Positions 43,420-54,676 of a DNA stretch of 64,000 nucleotides are shown piece after piece. Position 1 is the first letter of the stretch; each line of letters starts with the position of its first letter. Origin of the DNA: Hermatobates lingyangjiaoensis (Eukaryota > Arthropoda > Insecta > Hemiptera > Hermatobatidae). Location: assembly GCA_026182355.1 (NCBI GenBank), contig JAPFBL010000243.1:744001-808000 (forward strand), written 5' to 3'. The translations under genes were made by a program, and so were the position numbers. The notes below the pieces were generated by a model. It had not been told where the DNA came from. It did no database searches and was given only the letters and a program-made list of their open reading frames with translations.

Positions 43420-45180
43420 CCACTTTAGAATTAATTTTAGTAAGATAATTACGTACATATTTGGTAAACTCGTAAATTGGACTCCCTGTTAACGTTACGA
43501 TAGGGCCTAGTAGATATGTTTTGTGCAGCTTTTTATGATTTCAATACTGAATTTTGATGAAGCTCTGTCCTGTTGAGTTCATCAACAAAGATATATATCA
43601 ACTTTATTATTTTATTTTGATGATGGATCTCTTTTTTCAACTGAAGAAATAACAGTATCATATAACAATAGCTTTATTTTATCATTATAATCTTCTTAAT
43701 TTTGTATGAAGTGATGCCAAATTTATCTGCTGTACAACAGTTATGCTCTCGTAAGAATTTTTTAAAATTTTCCGAAACAGCTTTATATACTTTGTTTCCT
43801 CATTGTATAAGATGAGTTGTTTTTTCTGTCTTTATCATTTGAAATAGTGTTTCTTAATATCGTTTAAAATTTCTTGAACCTCTATTCGAAACATTTACTC
43901 GATGTGTTGGTCACCACCACAACATACAGCAGTGGAATGTCTTGTAAACTCAATAAACTCGAAAACACAAGCAAAAGGGAATAGGCGTTATAACTAGTGT
44001 GCCAGCCAGTGTAATTCAGATGGAGAAGGGTTCGGACCAACTTTCTAAAGCTCTAGTCCTACAGTCAATTTCCCTTCTTCCAAAGGGTTGTAAACAGTAA
44101 TTTTCTATAAAGTTGACTTAAGAACGAAAAGTAATTTCAAACTAGTTAATACACGACTAATTTTATATTTCATCAAAATATAGGCGACTTAATATTTCAA
44201 AAAATTGGATCTATGCTTTATTTACGTCTTCATAGAAATTTATTAGGAATATAACCTATAGCATTAAAAAATATTGTTTATATTTCTTTTTTATAGGGTC
44301 AAAGAAAGTTACTGGCTTTACCTTCACAACCAAATATTGTGAAATAAAAGTAGAAATTATGTTTGAATAAAATAATTTAATATTTAGTGGAAAATGTATT
44401 AATTTGTTTATATTTGGCTTTAAATTTGTTTATTAGTAGTTGTAGGTTTTTTACATTTTTTATGATAAAAAACCTGTAGATTTCAAACATTGTTTCCAGT
44501 GTTGTCTTATCTTCTTAAATGTAAATTATGAATAGATTACAAAGGCAATGGATTTAATAGTAGACATATAACATTAAATCCTTTAAAATATGTTAGGTAA
44601 AGAGTTGATTATTATATACTTTTATAGGTGTAAACATATTAAAAGTTACCCCTTAACCCCTCTTTTTAATTGATAAGGACAAGCACCCGGTGATTATAAA
44701 ACTCCCCGAATTAAATATGTCTATTCAACCAGAATGTTTGCTACCGGTGCTAAATGATCTGCAATTTAAGCCTTGTAGCATGGCTTAGTAATCCAAGTGT
44801 GCTGAGCCCCTATGCTTTGTATTTACTTGTTATACTATTCAATGGATGTACTTGTAGTTTTCTGTTAAATCTTTTAGAAAAATAAATCTCTTAGTGTTTT
44901 AGAATAGAGGGTCCTTATAAGTGCTCAATAGTAGTATGCGAGTTGTCTTGTGCAAACCAGACACTTATTTGTGAAACACATGTTTTTTCAACATAATTTA
45001 TGATTTTTAGATTTAAATACGTAAAATATGGTTGAATATTTATTGTGGTTAATGTAAATTGAAGTTCGATGCAGTAACTTTGTGCTCTTAGTTGTAGTTT
45101 GTTGCATCATATTTGGAAAAATGTTATTCTTGTTTGTGTGTTTTGTTGGATGTTTAAAAGATTGCCCGTCCTTACTTTAG
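43420..45180. other. No gene recognised
   Basis: AT-rich, no domain-bearing frame or repeat assigned. Confidence 0.4.
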
Positions 45181-45184
45181 GATA

Positions 45185-45262
45185 TTGAAAGTCCAAAATT
45201 ATTGCAAGCCAAGTTTATTTAGAGAATAGATCTTTAATGAGTACTTTCTATCGGACATCTTG
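45185..45262 (-). mobile_element. SINE remnant (middle part)
   Basis: TTTAGAGAATAGATCTTTAA and TGAGTACTTTCTATCGGACA resemble the TTTAGAGTAGGGATCTTTAA CGAGTACCTGACAT segment of the tRNA-derived SINE. The tRNA head is absent. Confidence 0.4.
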
Positions 45263-45446
45263 CTTGTTCTGTACAGACATCGTAGGAACGGAAAGCGCAT
45301 CATGTTTTATCTAGTACCTGAAGAAGGAATTAACAATCATAGACTGGGCTATCTCTAGGAAGGTACTTCGTACTTCTTCCTGATGACTACGGATGTAAAC
45401 ATCTACAGTGATTTCTCTGTTATATATAATATATATATATATATAC

Positions 45447-45661
45447 TTTTGCGTTGGAAATACGATCCAAAACGGACAAATATAGTTCAATATAGACAAA
45501 GAAACATAGAGAAATCAAAAGAACACACTTACAGTCTCTAATTTTTGGTTTGAACCGTCTTGTGGAGAGATAAGAGAGGGAAACGAAGCGCACTGGTTCA
45601 GAGACGGTTGGAGACTGTAAGTGTGTTCTTTTGATTTCTCTATGTTTCTTTGTCTATATTG

Positions 45662-45711
<50 letters not shown>
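45447..45711. mobile_element. F3 foldback element with (TA)n
   Basis: Arms TATAGACAAAGAAACATAGA to GTTTGAACCGTCT and their inverse. CTGAAGA has been replaced (CTTGTGG strand) and the right core is deleted, so this copy is degenerate. (TA)n at 45665-45711 joins it to F1. Confidence 0.8.
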
Positions 45712-45713
<2 letters not shown>

Positions 45714-45714
<1 letters not shown>

Positions 45715-45930
45715 GTGATCAAACCACAATAAAAAATGGGAAAACAAGACTAAGATCTTTCAACCATAACAAGCCGTCATCGTCAGAGTCAAAAACCCAA
45801 TTGTCAGTTGGGTCACTCTGACGATGACCGCTTGTTACAGTTGAAAGATCTTAGTCTTGTTTTTCCATTTCTTATTGTGGTTTGATCATTGATTGTTATT
45901 TCACTTGTTTATGTAAAATCTTTTTACACA
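45714..45930. mobile_element. F1 foldback element
   Basis: Arms as in 37343-37563. The plus core is CTGACGA at about 45817-45823, with ACAGTTGAAA instead of ACGGTTGAAA. Ends in (CA)n/(TA)n at 45926-45955. Confidence 0.85.
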
Positions 45931-45959
45931 CATACACACACACACATATATATAATATA

Positions 45960-46045
45960 AAGGCAGGAGTTGTCGCCCTGTCTTCCGACGGGATTCTTCG
46001 TCTCCTGATGACGACGATCGTCGAATTATAGAAGCGAGTTAAGCC
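45960..46045 (+). mobile_element. F11 single arm
   Basis: CTGATGA (46005-46011), C, GAC-GATC-GTC, GAATTATAGAAGCGAG. Resembles 22331-22440. Confidence 0.55.
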
Positions 46046-46049
46046 GGTG

Positions 46050-47310
46050 TCTATCTGTATGTTACCTTCGTTTTAACTCTATTTTTTTAAAATTCCATTG
46101 GGCCGTTTCATTTAGTTGCTTTATATTTTGATATAAGTATAAATTTGAAATAAATAAAAAAATTATGGAATGATAAAAGTTTTGCGTATGACTGCTGGAT
46201 AAGGGTGTGCCTGTGATGTCAAGTTTTAAAAGACCTAACTTATAGCATGCTTAGGTTTAACTCAAGTAGTTTAACAAGGAGGTCTTTAATCATTTGCTGT
46301 AATGTCGGAGTTACAGTCTCACAGTTTATTAACTGCTGACAGGAAAGTAATCTTTAGTTGTTCAGCTGTCACTGATTTCATATATATATATATTCGATAG
46401 GGACAGCCGACTAATAGCCTCTGGAATAAGAAAACTTTTTTAATAATAAAATACACCGAGGAAATCATCTAGCAACCCGAGGGAGTTGAAGACAGCAGCT
46501 TGTAGAAAAGCCTATGAGTAATGGACGACGGCCTTAAACCGGACTGGTGATTTTTTTTTTTTTTTCTTAATCGGTCATCCGTTTCCTTTATGCCAAAGTT
46601 TTGATAAAACATCAAACGGTATTAAAAACATCATCCCTTAGAATTATTTTTTAATGAACCAAGTTTAATATTTCATGTATATACGCTGTCATAGTAATTG
46701 ATAAACCTTTATCTTAATTAAAAACTGAACGCTGGTATTCATTTAAATTAAGTTTATTATAAAGAAAATATTTATTTTTCTTTAAATGATTTTGAAATAA
46801 AATAATGAGTAGTAGAATATAAGGGTTTTCCAGGTTTTCCCCATTATATCAGGTTTTAGCCCGTATATTTTCCACAGTCTTGCTTGGGCCTCCTATTTAT
46901 TTCTCTGAATAAATGGGCTTCCTGAAGCCTGACTGAGTTTCACGTGTCACACATTCTTACAATTATATTTTTTTATTTTTAAAAAAAAAATGTTTTCTTA
47001 AACATCTTTCATCATTTTTAAACTCTTGATAAATAAGAAAAACGTTTTGCATTTCTTTCATTTCCCTAATTAGAAATTATGTAGAATCTTCACACAAAAA
47101 CTAAGTTTTATTATAACAAAACAACGAATTTCAACATGTAGTGTTCTTCTTTAGGTTTACCTGCTTTATGGAAAAGGTAGAAATGGAAATAGCTTACTAT
47201 TTTCTCCATGAAGATATTCCAGCGTCTAATTTGTGACTAAGGAAGCTTTAATATGTTGATAGTTTTGCCCATAAATTCGAAGAATGAATAAAGAGCAGAC
47301 GGAAAAACAT
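46050..47310. other. No gene recognised
   Basis: AT-rich, with only a short (TA)n near 46380. Confidence 0.4.
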
Positions 47311-47319
47311 CAGCTTAAG

Positions 47320-47400
47320 TATTGTACGCTACGTACAATACGTATGTACGTATTAACAATACGTACAATACGTATACGTACGCTATGTACGTATTGTACC
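47320..47400. repeat. TACGTA-rich palindrome cluster
   Basis: Repeated ACGTACAATACGTA and TACGTATTGTAC in both orientations; could extrude as a cruciform. Confidence 0.7.
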
Positions 47401-47535
47401 GAAGATGAATTATACTAAGTTCATTTAATCTTGTTTTAAAGTAATCTTTGAATTATATATTTTAGAAATTTGTTTAAATAGAATTCAACTATGTATGCAA
47501 AGCAATGGGAGTAACTCGTATTAGTTGTGCAGTAC

Positions 47536-47925
47536 CTAATTGTGTTGTATTTACTCATGCTGAGGTAAATGGATAATACAAAGTCTCTAGACAGAAGCAG
47601 TTCTTTTATTCAAACTACACGTTTCAAACACTTTGTCTTCACCGTCAGGAAAATTCCTGATCTAGTCATCTAAATTCTACCTTTTAAATCTAAATTCTGC
47701 TGAAGCAGATATGAATTCAGTCGACATTGAGACAGGTTGTCTGTCCTCCGCTCCTTCCATTGAGTATATCATTCATTTTTCATTAGTTCATTGTATTATA
47801 TATAGTTCTAGTTTATTTTTGTAATTTTTAATACGTAATGTATATTATAGAAGTTTACCTGACGATGAACACGAAGTGTTTGAAACACGTAGCTTGAATA
47901 AAAAACAACTTCTTTTTTTGTGGGG
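47536..47925. mobile_element. F5 elements, head to head (diverged)
   Basis: Left arm (minus) 47536-47650 starts with TTGTGTTGTATTTACTCATG. Its core has CTGACGG. Right arm 47840-47925 has the intact core. Confidence 0.65.
47859..47891 (+). ncRNA. Hammerhead-ribozyme-like core (F5)
   Basis: CTGACGA (47859-47865), T, GAACAC-GAA-GTGTTT, GAA, ACACGT, A. Confidence 0.55.
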
Positions 47926-47929
47926 AATC

Positions 47930-48325
47930 TGTGATGCATTCTGATTTGTCTATTTGAAGGATATTTTGAAAGGGAGACCCAAATAAATACTATTGATACT
48001 AAGGGAACAGGAATGGGTCATGTATTAGCGAATATTCTCGTTGTTTTGTGTTCACCCCACGATAAATATGTTTCCTTATTCAAGGAACAGTAGACATGTG
48101 AAATAATACGATATTGTCTTCAAAATTGTAACAGTTCTCTTGGGAACTACTACTCCTATCCGTATGTACCGATCTCCCTAGGGATTTATTTCAAACCCTA
48201 GCACTAAATTTGCCTTGAGGTTTGATCCAGGGTAATGCACATTACACGGCGACAGGAGCTTGGGCATTAGACAGTCCTTTAAACCGTTTGATGTATGGTA
48301 TCAGCACCGCACTATTTATTGTCAT
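47930..48325. other. No gene recognised
   Basis: Nothing assigned. Confidence 0.35.
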
Positions 48326-48332
48326 ATATATA

Positions 48333-48526
48333 TAAAAAGATTTCACATAAACACTTGAAATAACAATCAATGATCAAACCACAATAAGAAAATGAGAAAA
48401 ACAAGACTAAGATCTTTCAACCGTAACAAGCGGTCTTCGTCAGTTGGGTTTTTGACTCTGACGAAGACTGCTTGTTACGGTTGAAAGATCTTAGTCTTGT
48501 TTTTCCCATTTTCTTATTGTGGTTTG

Positions 48527-48593
<67 letters not shown>
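48333..48593. mobile_element. F1 foldback element and 63-bp (TA)n
   Basis: Arms meet near 48443. CTGACGA on plus at 48458-48464. (TA)n 48531-48593 separates it from F10. Confidence 0.9.
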
Positions 48594-48598
<5 letters not shown>

Positions 48599-49015
48599 CG
48601 ATGTTGACCAATGGGAGTAGAGTTACAGGTCCAAGCGTAAGGTCCCAGTTGCCCGCTGCTCAGCAAAAAGCCTTTGCGTTCTGCCAATAGGTATAGAGGT
48701 TGCACAGTCCCTCTGTGTTAAATGATGTTTGGCAGAAAACATTAGCCTCACTTTACAGTGAACTCCTGTTCCCTTTCTATTTTTGATTTTTGTGGTGGTT
48801 GGGTGTTGTTGTTGTTTACTATTTTCTGTTACGGATATTGCTGGATATTTAAATGATACTCTCGGTTGTTTACTGCGAAAACCGTTTACTGCTGAGCAGC
48901 GGGCAACTGGGACCTTACGCTTGGACCTGTAACTCTACTCCCATTGGTCAACATCGCATCGAATCATATTCCTTTCCCCGGACAACCCATAGAAAACTAT
49001 ATATATATATATATA
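48594..49015. mobile_element. F10 foldback element, 71-bp perfect arms
   Basis: 48594-48664 is the exact reverse complement of 48891-48961, with a 226-bp non-palindromic spacer. The right outer end is TTTCCCCGGACAACCCATAG. No CTGANGA/GAAA core was found. (TA)n on both sides. Confidence 0.85.
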
Positions 49016-49145
49016 GGTGTATAATGTAATCGGGATTTGGTCAATTTTCCAGGATCAAAATCAAACTCTCAATGCCGACGTTTCGGTTTTATTTAAAACC
49101 TTTTTCATAGGCCTGCAAACAAAGGATGATAAGAAATCATATATA
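49016..49145 (-). mobile_element. F4 terminal repeat, single arm
   Basis: CAATTTTCCAGGATCAAAAT, CTCAATGCCGACGTTTCGGT and AAAACCTTTTTCATAGGCC. Confidence 0.75.
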
Positions 49146-49149
49146 AACA

Positions 49150-51330
49150 TCAACATATAACTAATATCAAAATGGAATATTACAGTTGTGAAAAAACAAA
49201 AATATATATACAAGTAGAAGTAACAGAAAATCAATAAACATTTTTATGAACTTACAGAAGTCAGAATTTTTGAATTAGAAAAATGATGAAATTTACATTA
49301 TATAAAATGAAGTAACAATAGATAGTTAGTGAACTAACATCTTAACTGGTCAAAAACTTGGACCAGACTGTCCAAGTCTGGACCTACCAGTTCAGAGACG
49401 AGCACCTGAATTGTAACTACTGCGAATATTAACAAATATTATATGGTTTAGAAGTTTAAATGGAATATATTATCTTGTATTCGTTTCTTGTGTTTTTGTA
49501 AAGGTCAGGTTTGTTTTAATTGGTATAGCAAGAATCACTACCGTTTTTTTTTCCATTATTGATCAAAACAACTCGCTTGATGGCTTGAAGTTCAATTAGG
49601 TGCTTGGCTCTTGATTGAAGTTTATTATTCTTGAAAGTCGTTTCGGAAGTCATCCAGTTGTATAAGTACACATCGATCAGCATTAAAGGTCTTTGCAAGG
49701 TCCACCATTAGCCGAGGAGGTCGCGAGGTCACGATGCCCCTGGGTCCTCATACACTACCCGCCTATCTCACACAGTATTTATTACCCATCCATTATTACA
49801 TATCTAGTTTTCTCCTATTATTATTACTAGGAATATATTAATTTAGAGTTTATCTATAACTTAAATGAACATGGTTGTATTAGAAACGAAGCTGCTGGAT
49901 GACCCAACAGATTACGTGCATATACCTGTAAAAAATTGAAAATCCACCTTGGAATAATGGATCACTTGCTATACTTGTCGGATTTTTTTTACATTTATGA
50001 GGGACGGTCAGATTAACATGGCTTCTTATATTTTTATAATAGTATATAGCTAATTTTCTCTTATATACTTTATTTTTCATATTTCAGTAAACTTTAGCGT
50101 TTTTTTATGAAAAAACATGTTTTTTTGTTTTTTTAATAATGTCTGTCCTAGATGTGGTTAAATCTCGGAGCTAACACTATTACCTAAGTCATTTTATCAG
50201 TCTTTAACTTCGTTTAGCTGATTATTTATTATATTTATGGTGTAGAACTAATTGTTTACGAAGTGGATACCTGCTACTTCCATACCAAACTGCTATGTTG
50301 GCTAACGAGAGACACTCTCTAGTAGAGACAGGCCCCACTAGAGGGAAGGGGGGGGGGGGGGGGTACAGCTGGGCTTATAAGAGTCTAGGAGGCCCATGAA
50401 TATTAAATTCACAAATTGAAATGGGTGATTATGTATGAATTTCTTGTATTGCTACATTGAAGAAGAAATGGAATTAGAGTGAAGTGTCACCATCAATACT
50501 CCTTTTTCTACAGAGTTGCCAGGTTGCCATTTTTTGATCCAAATTTATCAAATTTTACTTCTTTTCAAGTGGTTGGCATTATAAAAATACCTGGTTTGTA
50601 CTTTCCTCTTAGTTGGTATTTTCTTTTTTATACAGTAGTCACAGAAGTAGAAAAAACAGTCTGAAATAATGGATATTTTATCTAGTAAGGTAAAAAAATA
50701 AACGGTTCCTTTTGATGAATTTAATTGCAATCTTTCCCAACGGTCCGATTGCTTCAGCTTTTGATATATCTCAGTCCTCAGTGATGACCCTAGCATCTTA
50801 GCAAAAGATTTTCTTTTCCTAAGTTTTCCGAACCCGCTTATCTGAATTATCAGAGCAGTGTTGGGAAGAGGGACCCAGAAAAGGTCTTTTTTTTTCCGGT
50901 ACATTTTTTTCCTCTCAAAGCCCCTAAGTAGAGAAGTCTCCTGAATTAAAGTTATAGGCTTCAAAATAGTCAACTAAGCCACACACCCGCAGAGGTTGTG
51001 CCTCGACTGATTCCATGCATCACCCTAAAAATATCTATAAGAAGTATCGGTAACACAGTAGCATGTGATGATGGCTATTTCAGACTACATTTAGACAGAC
51101 TATCACTGTGTGGGTAACAATCCTTCCCTGGAGGTTGTCCAGATAGCTTCAAGTGTTGAACTGGAGCAGGGCTTCTCAAATTGTGAGCCCGAGCACACTG
51201 GTGCATTAAGGATAAAGAAGATTATATTTGAATATTTTAAAAAAAAAATTGGTTGAGTTTCATAATTTTTTACCATCCCTGTTAAAATTTCCCTTCTGAT
51301 ATGGAAATATGGTTTCCATGTCAAAGGTTA
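49150..51330. other. No gene recognised; one hAT-like end
   Basis: A G16 run lies at about 50348-50363. CAGGGCTTCTCAAATTGTG at 51167-51185 resembles a hAT terminus. The minus frame at 50548-50973 has no recognised domain. Confidence 0.35.
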
Positions 51331-51416
51331 TACTAATGATATTATATGCATCAGTGGTGTGATATACAAATATAAGCATATATATATATTATATAATATA
51401 TATATATATATATATC

Positions 51417-52095
51417 ACAGATTCAATAATATATCGACCGTTTGATAGAATAGGTGTGTTCTCTAATCGGGGTTCGGTCAATTTTCCAGGATAAAAAATC
51501 AAACTCTCGCCTTAGCTGGGCATGCAATAAACGAAGGTCACACGTTCGATTTTGAAGATACAACTATAATAGAAAAAGAAAAAGATGAGCAAAGAAGGAA
51601 GACACTTGAGATGTTATATATTAAAAAGGATCTAAGTTCGATTAATCATAGAAGTGATATTACTAATTTAAGTAATATTTATTCTGGAGTGTTGTGCTGA
51701 GGTTTAGTGAAATTTGATTTATTTAGTTCCCTTGAGTGGACAGTGTTGAGGTTATTTGTAATGTTATCTTATTAGTCTAGTCGAAGGTTTTGACCGGCTA
51801 ACATTGTTGTTCCTTTAAATAATGTAAATTTCATTTTCTTAGTTAAAAAATTCTTACTTCTGTAAGTAATATTGTTTTATGTATCTCTGAAATATTTCTG
51901 CTTGTAATATTCATGAGTTGTAACAATCCATTTTCATATTGTGTATATGTTTGATGTTGATATGTGATTTCTTATTATCCTTTGTTTGTAGGCCTATGAA
52001 AAAGGTTTTAAATAAAACCGAAACGTTGGCAACGAGAGTTTGATTTTTTATCCTGGAAAATTGACCGAACCCCGATTAGAGAACACACCTATATA
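51417..52095 (+). mobile_element. PLE 3' end: endonuclease tail bracketed by inverted F4 termini
   Basis: An inverted F4 arm (51417-51508) abuts an open endonuclease C-terminus (51509-51700), followed by about 290 bp of 3' region and a plus-strand F4 arm (51990-52090). Both arms carry GGATAAAAAATCAAACTCTC or its inverse and the CCGATTAGAGAACACACC outer end. This shows that F4 is a PLE terminal repeat and that PLE copies here carry an inverted terminal repeat at the truncation end. Confidence 0.85.
51509..51700 (+). pseudogene. PLE GIY-YIG endonuclease C-terminus, open but truncated
   Basis: 63 codons then TGA. The frame reads ALAGHAINEGHTFDFEDTTI, then KDEQRRKTLEMLYIKKDLSS and SDITNLSNIYSGVLC. 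It fits the PLE endonuclease end: HA...H.FDF, the R-K..E...I motif with the catalytic Glu, and the S-G-V-L tail. The N-terminal GIY-YIG half is missing at the junction with the inverted F4 arm. No stop or frameshift, so the insertion may be young. Confidence 0.85.
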
Positions 52096-52171
52096 TATAT
52101 CGATAATGGGATTAATCACTACCTGTACTACCTCCAGGAATGAAAGACTAATAAACTTCTCCCGTTTAGAC

Positions 52172-52280
52172 ATTTATATAATGTTAGAATTAGTAGTAAT
52201 ACTGTCCGTCATACCTCGTAAAGTCTCATTAACTATACTTATAGTTAATAGTATCACCCTTTAACTATATTTATATAATG
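52172..52280 (+). mobile_element. F6 internal-deletion derivative with 12-bp target duplication
   Basis: ATTTATATAATG flanks an 85-bp element at 52184-52268. It keeps the F6 left end (GTCCGTCATACCTCGTAAAG) and the terminal TTAACTAT, but has lost the core and arms. The empty site is seen in repeat A copies 1 and 2. Confidence 0.85.
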
Positions 52281-52379
52281 CCTAAATTTGACATTATATA
52301 TTATATACCCAAGAAGTTTGATATTAAGTTTACTTATAGTAAAGTTGAGTGTAGGCCACTCCAGATTTTTTGTATCAGT

Positions 52380-53150
52380 TAGGCGTTTTTGGAACTATTT
52401 TCGATAACTTTATTATTTTGAAGGTTCAGATTAAAAGTTTCAATATTTCTCAGAGTGTAAGCTGCTGATAAAAGAAAAAGTATGATTAATTATTTATTTA
52501 CTAGTTCTATATGGATGACTTTTTGAATCGTGTCTTAGTTTAAATTTGTTTTGGCTATAAATATATAAACAATGTATGATAGAATATTTAGGCTAAAATA
52601 TTTTGAAAAAAAGAATGGTTGACACACTTGGTATTCCTAGTGAAAAGATTGACTTTGTTGGCTAGTGCTATAAATATTAGTTATATTAATATAAATGATT
52701 GAAGAATGCTTCCTGCAGATGATGGGACAGATGATATAAAATATGACAAAACACACAGTGAACTATGCCGTAGACTGCGCTCCTCTTTAACTCAATGGAG
52801 TTCATCATATTAATTAGTGCTCGTGAAACAAGTTACCTTAGTGCTTATTAGAATTTACGAGCCTCCAGACAAACAAGTTTTACTAACTTTGACAATACAT
52901 TCCAACAGAACACCTCCTTTACCTGACTATCAAGAATTTTAATTTGCAGACTCTTAGTTTTGTCTCAGAAAAAAAAAACAAACAATAATTCAATGTATAA
53001 TATGTAATCAACATAGCAAAAAAAAGGTGTGTGGTTAGGCATACAGAGAACTGACTGAAAATGACTACTGAAAATGACTTCAAATATGTGAACAGTTTTT
53101 GAACAGGATCAGAAATATGCCAACTGCCGTAGGTTAAATACATGCATGTT
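52380..53150. other. No gene recognised
   Basis: AT-rich, nothing assigned. Confidence 0.4.
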
Positions 53151-53152
53151 AC

Positions 53153-53272
53153 ATATTACTGTTACTGTTACATGTTACTGTTACATGTTACTGTTACATG
53201 TTACTGTTACATGTTACTGTTACATGTTACTGTTACATGTTACTGTTACATGTTACTGTTACATGTTACTAT
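53153..53272 (+). repeat. 13-bp minisatellite (TTACTGTTACATG)n
   Basis: About nine near-identical units, with irregular first and last units. Confidence 0.95.
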
Positions 53273-53279
53273 TGATACC

Positions 53280-53760
53280 ACTGATGTTAGTATGATAACC
53301 GTAGGTTAGCTGCCGACTAACTGGTGAATACCGTAAAAAATTGAACACACAAATATTATACTTTAACAGTTTTTCAAGACTTATAATTACTTTATATCAG
53401 AAATAAAAATTACTCAAATAAAGTTGTAGGGAATAATTATTTTTAATAATTTTGAAACATTCACACTTTCCCTGGAGTCATTTTATTTGTATTTTTAAAT
53501 ATTTTAACTCAAATATTCTGCCGTTTAATTGCCATTCTGCCTGTTATATTTTATTGTTTTACCTAACAAAGATATGTAAGTTTTATTTTGAAGTTTTGCT
53601 CACATGTGTAATATATAGAGCACATCAACTCTTCTAGAATTGTTACACTTGTCATTGTGCCTGCGATATTTTATTGTTTTACCCAACAACGAACAACATT
53701 TATAAGTGTTGTACATTTCAACAAAATATGCCTCCAAGAAGATTTACTGTCATCCTATAC
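53280..53760. other. No gene; short internal duplication
   Basis: CTGCCTGTTATATTTTATTG with TTTTACC.AACAA recurs about 120 bp downstream (53530 and 53650 regions). Confidence 0.4.
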
Positions 53761-53764
53761 TAAT

Positions 53765-53902
53765 ATATTATATATATATATATATATATATAAGATTCAC
53801 AATAAACACGTGAAATAACATTCAATGATCAAATCACAATAAGAAATGGGAAAACAAGACTAAGATCTTTCAACCGTAACAAGCGGTCTTCATCAGAGTC
53901 AA
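53765..53902 (-). mobile_element. F1 single left arm after (TA)n
   Basis: (TA)n 53765-53791, then ACACGTGAAATAACATTCAA to CAAGCGGTCTTCATCAGAGT. CTGATGA on minus at 53890-53896. Confidence 0.8.
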
Positions 53903-54055
53903 ATACTGAAAATGTATATTGATTTCGAAAATATTTTAGCCTTATATTTTTTTTTTAGCCCTGTGGATGATGTATACATTCAAACGTTTACATAATAAGG
54001 AGAAGTTCATTTCCTATACCTAGCCCTAAAAAAAAACATCAAATACAATACATAT

Positions 54056-54160
54056 ATATATATATATATATATAATATATATATATTATATTATATATAT
54101 ATATGGAATCACCTTTTTGCCAACGTTTCGTCTTGTGATTATTATAATTAAACACTTATA
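54056..54160 (-). mobile_element. (TA)n with truncated terminal repeat (F15-like)
   Basis: After TA-rich DNA, GGAATCACCTTTTTGCCAAC and GTTTCGTCTTGTG. The same GGAATCACCTTT closes the window at 63989-64000, where a TA tract also precedes it. Confidence 0.45.
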
Positions 54161-54676
54161 TATAATTATATATAAAACTATATAAAAAATAAATTAATAG
54201 TACATAGTACAGAATTTAAGTGAAGGCTAAATAGTAGAATTTTAACAAAACTGAATATAAAAAATGCACAAACCTTTTAAGATTCTGAATATCCTTTCAT
54301 AGAAGAGCAAAAAGTTTTTTTTTTAAGAAGCATGTTATATCAGTTGATAAGATTCTTATTATGAAATAAGATAAGATGAATCGTTTTCAGCAAAAGATAC
54401 TATCTGGTCGTGACGACGGCTAGGTCGGTCAGGTGATGATGTGGCAGAAGGAAGACAGTTATCTGTTGTCTTAATCAAGCCATTCCACTGCTTTCACCAT
54501 TCAGCCATTCCGTTTTATTTGTTGATCTATCTGATATAAAAGAAAAAAACCCACAGTGCAGGTGCTATAACAGCAGACATTTATACATCCAGAACAGAAA
54601 CAAAACCTCGCTTCAACAATAATGTAACTGTCTTACTTTAATATTTCATATGTTTAATATATTACCTGATAGTAAT

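Larger units (their letters stand above)
51340..52378 (+). repeat. Dispersed repeat A, copy 3, split by two insertions
   Basis: Starts TATGCATCAGTGGTGTGATA, is interrupted at about 51385-52100 by a PLE/F4 block, resumes GATAATGGGATTAATCACTA, is interrupted again by an F6 derivative (52184-52268) and ends at GGCCACTCCAGATTTTT. Confidence 0.8.
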
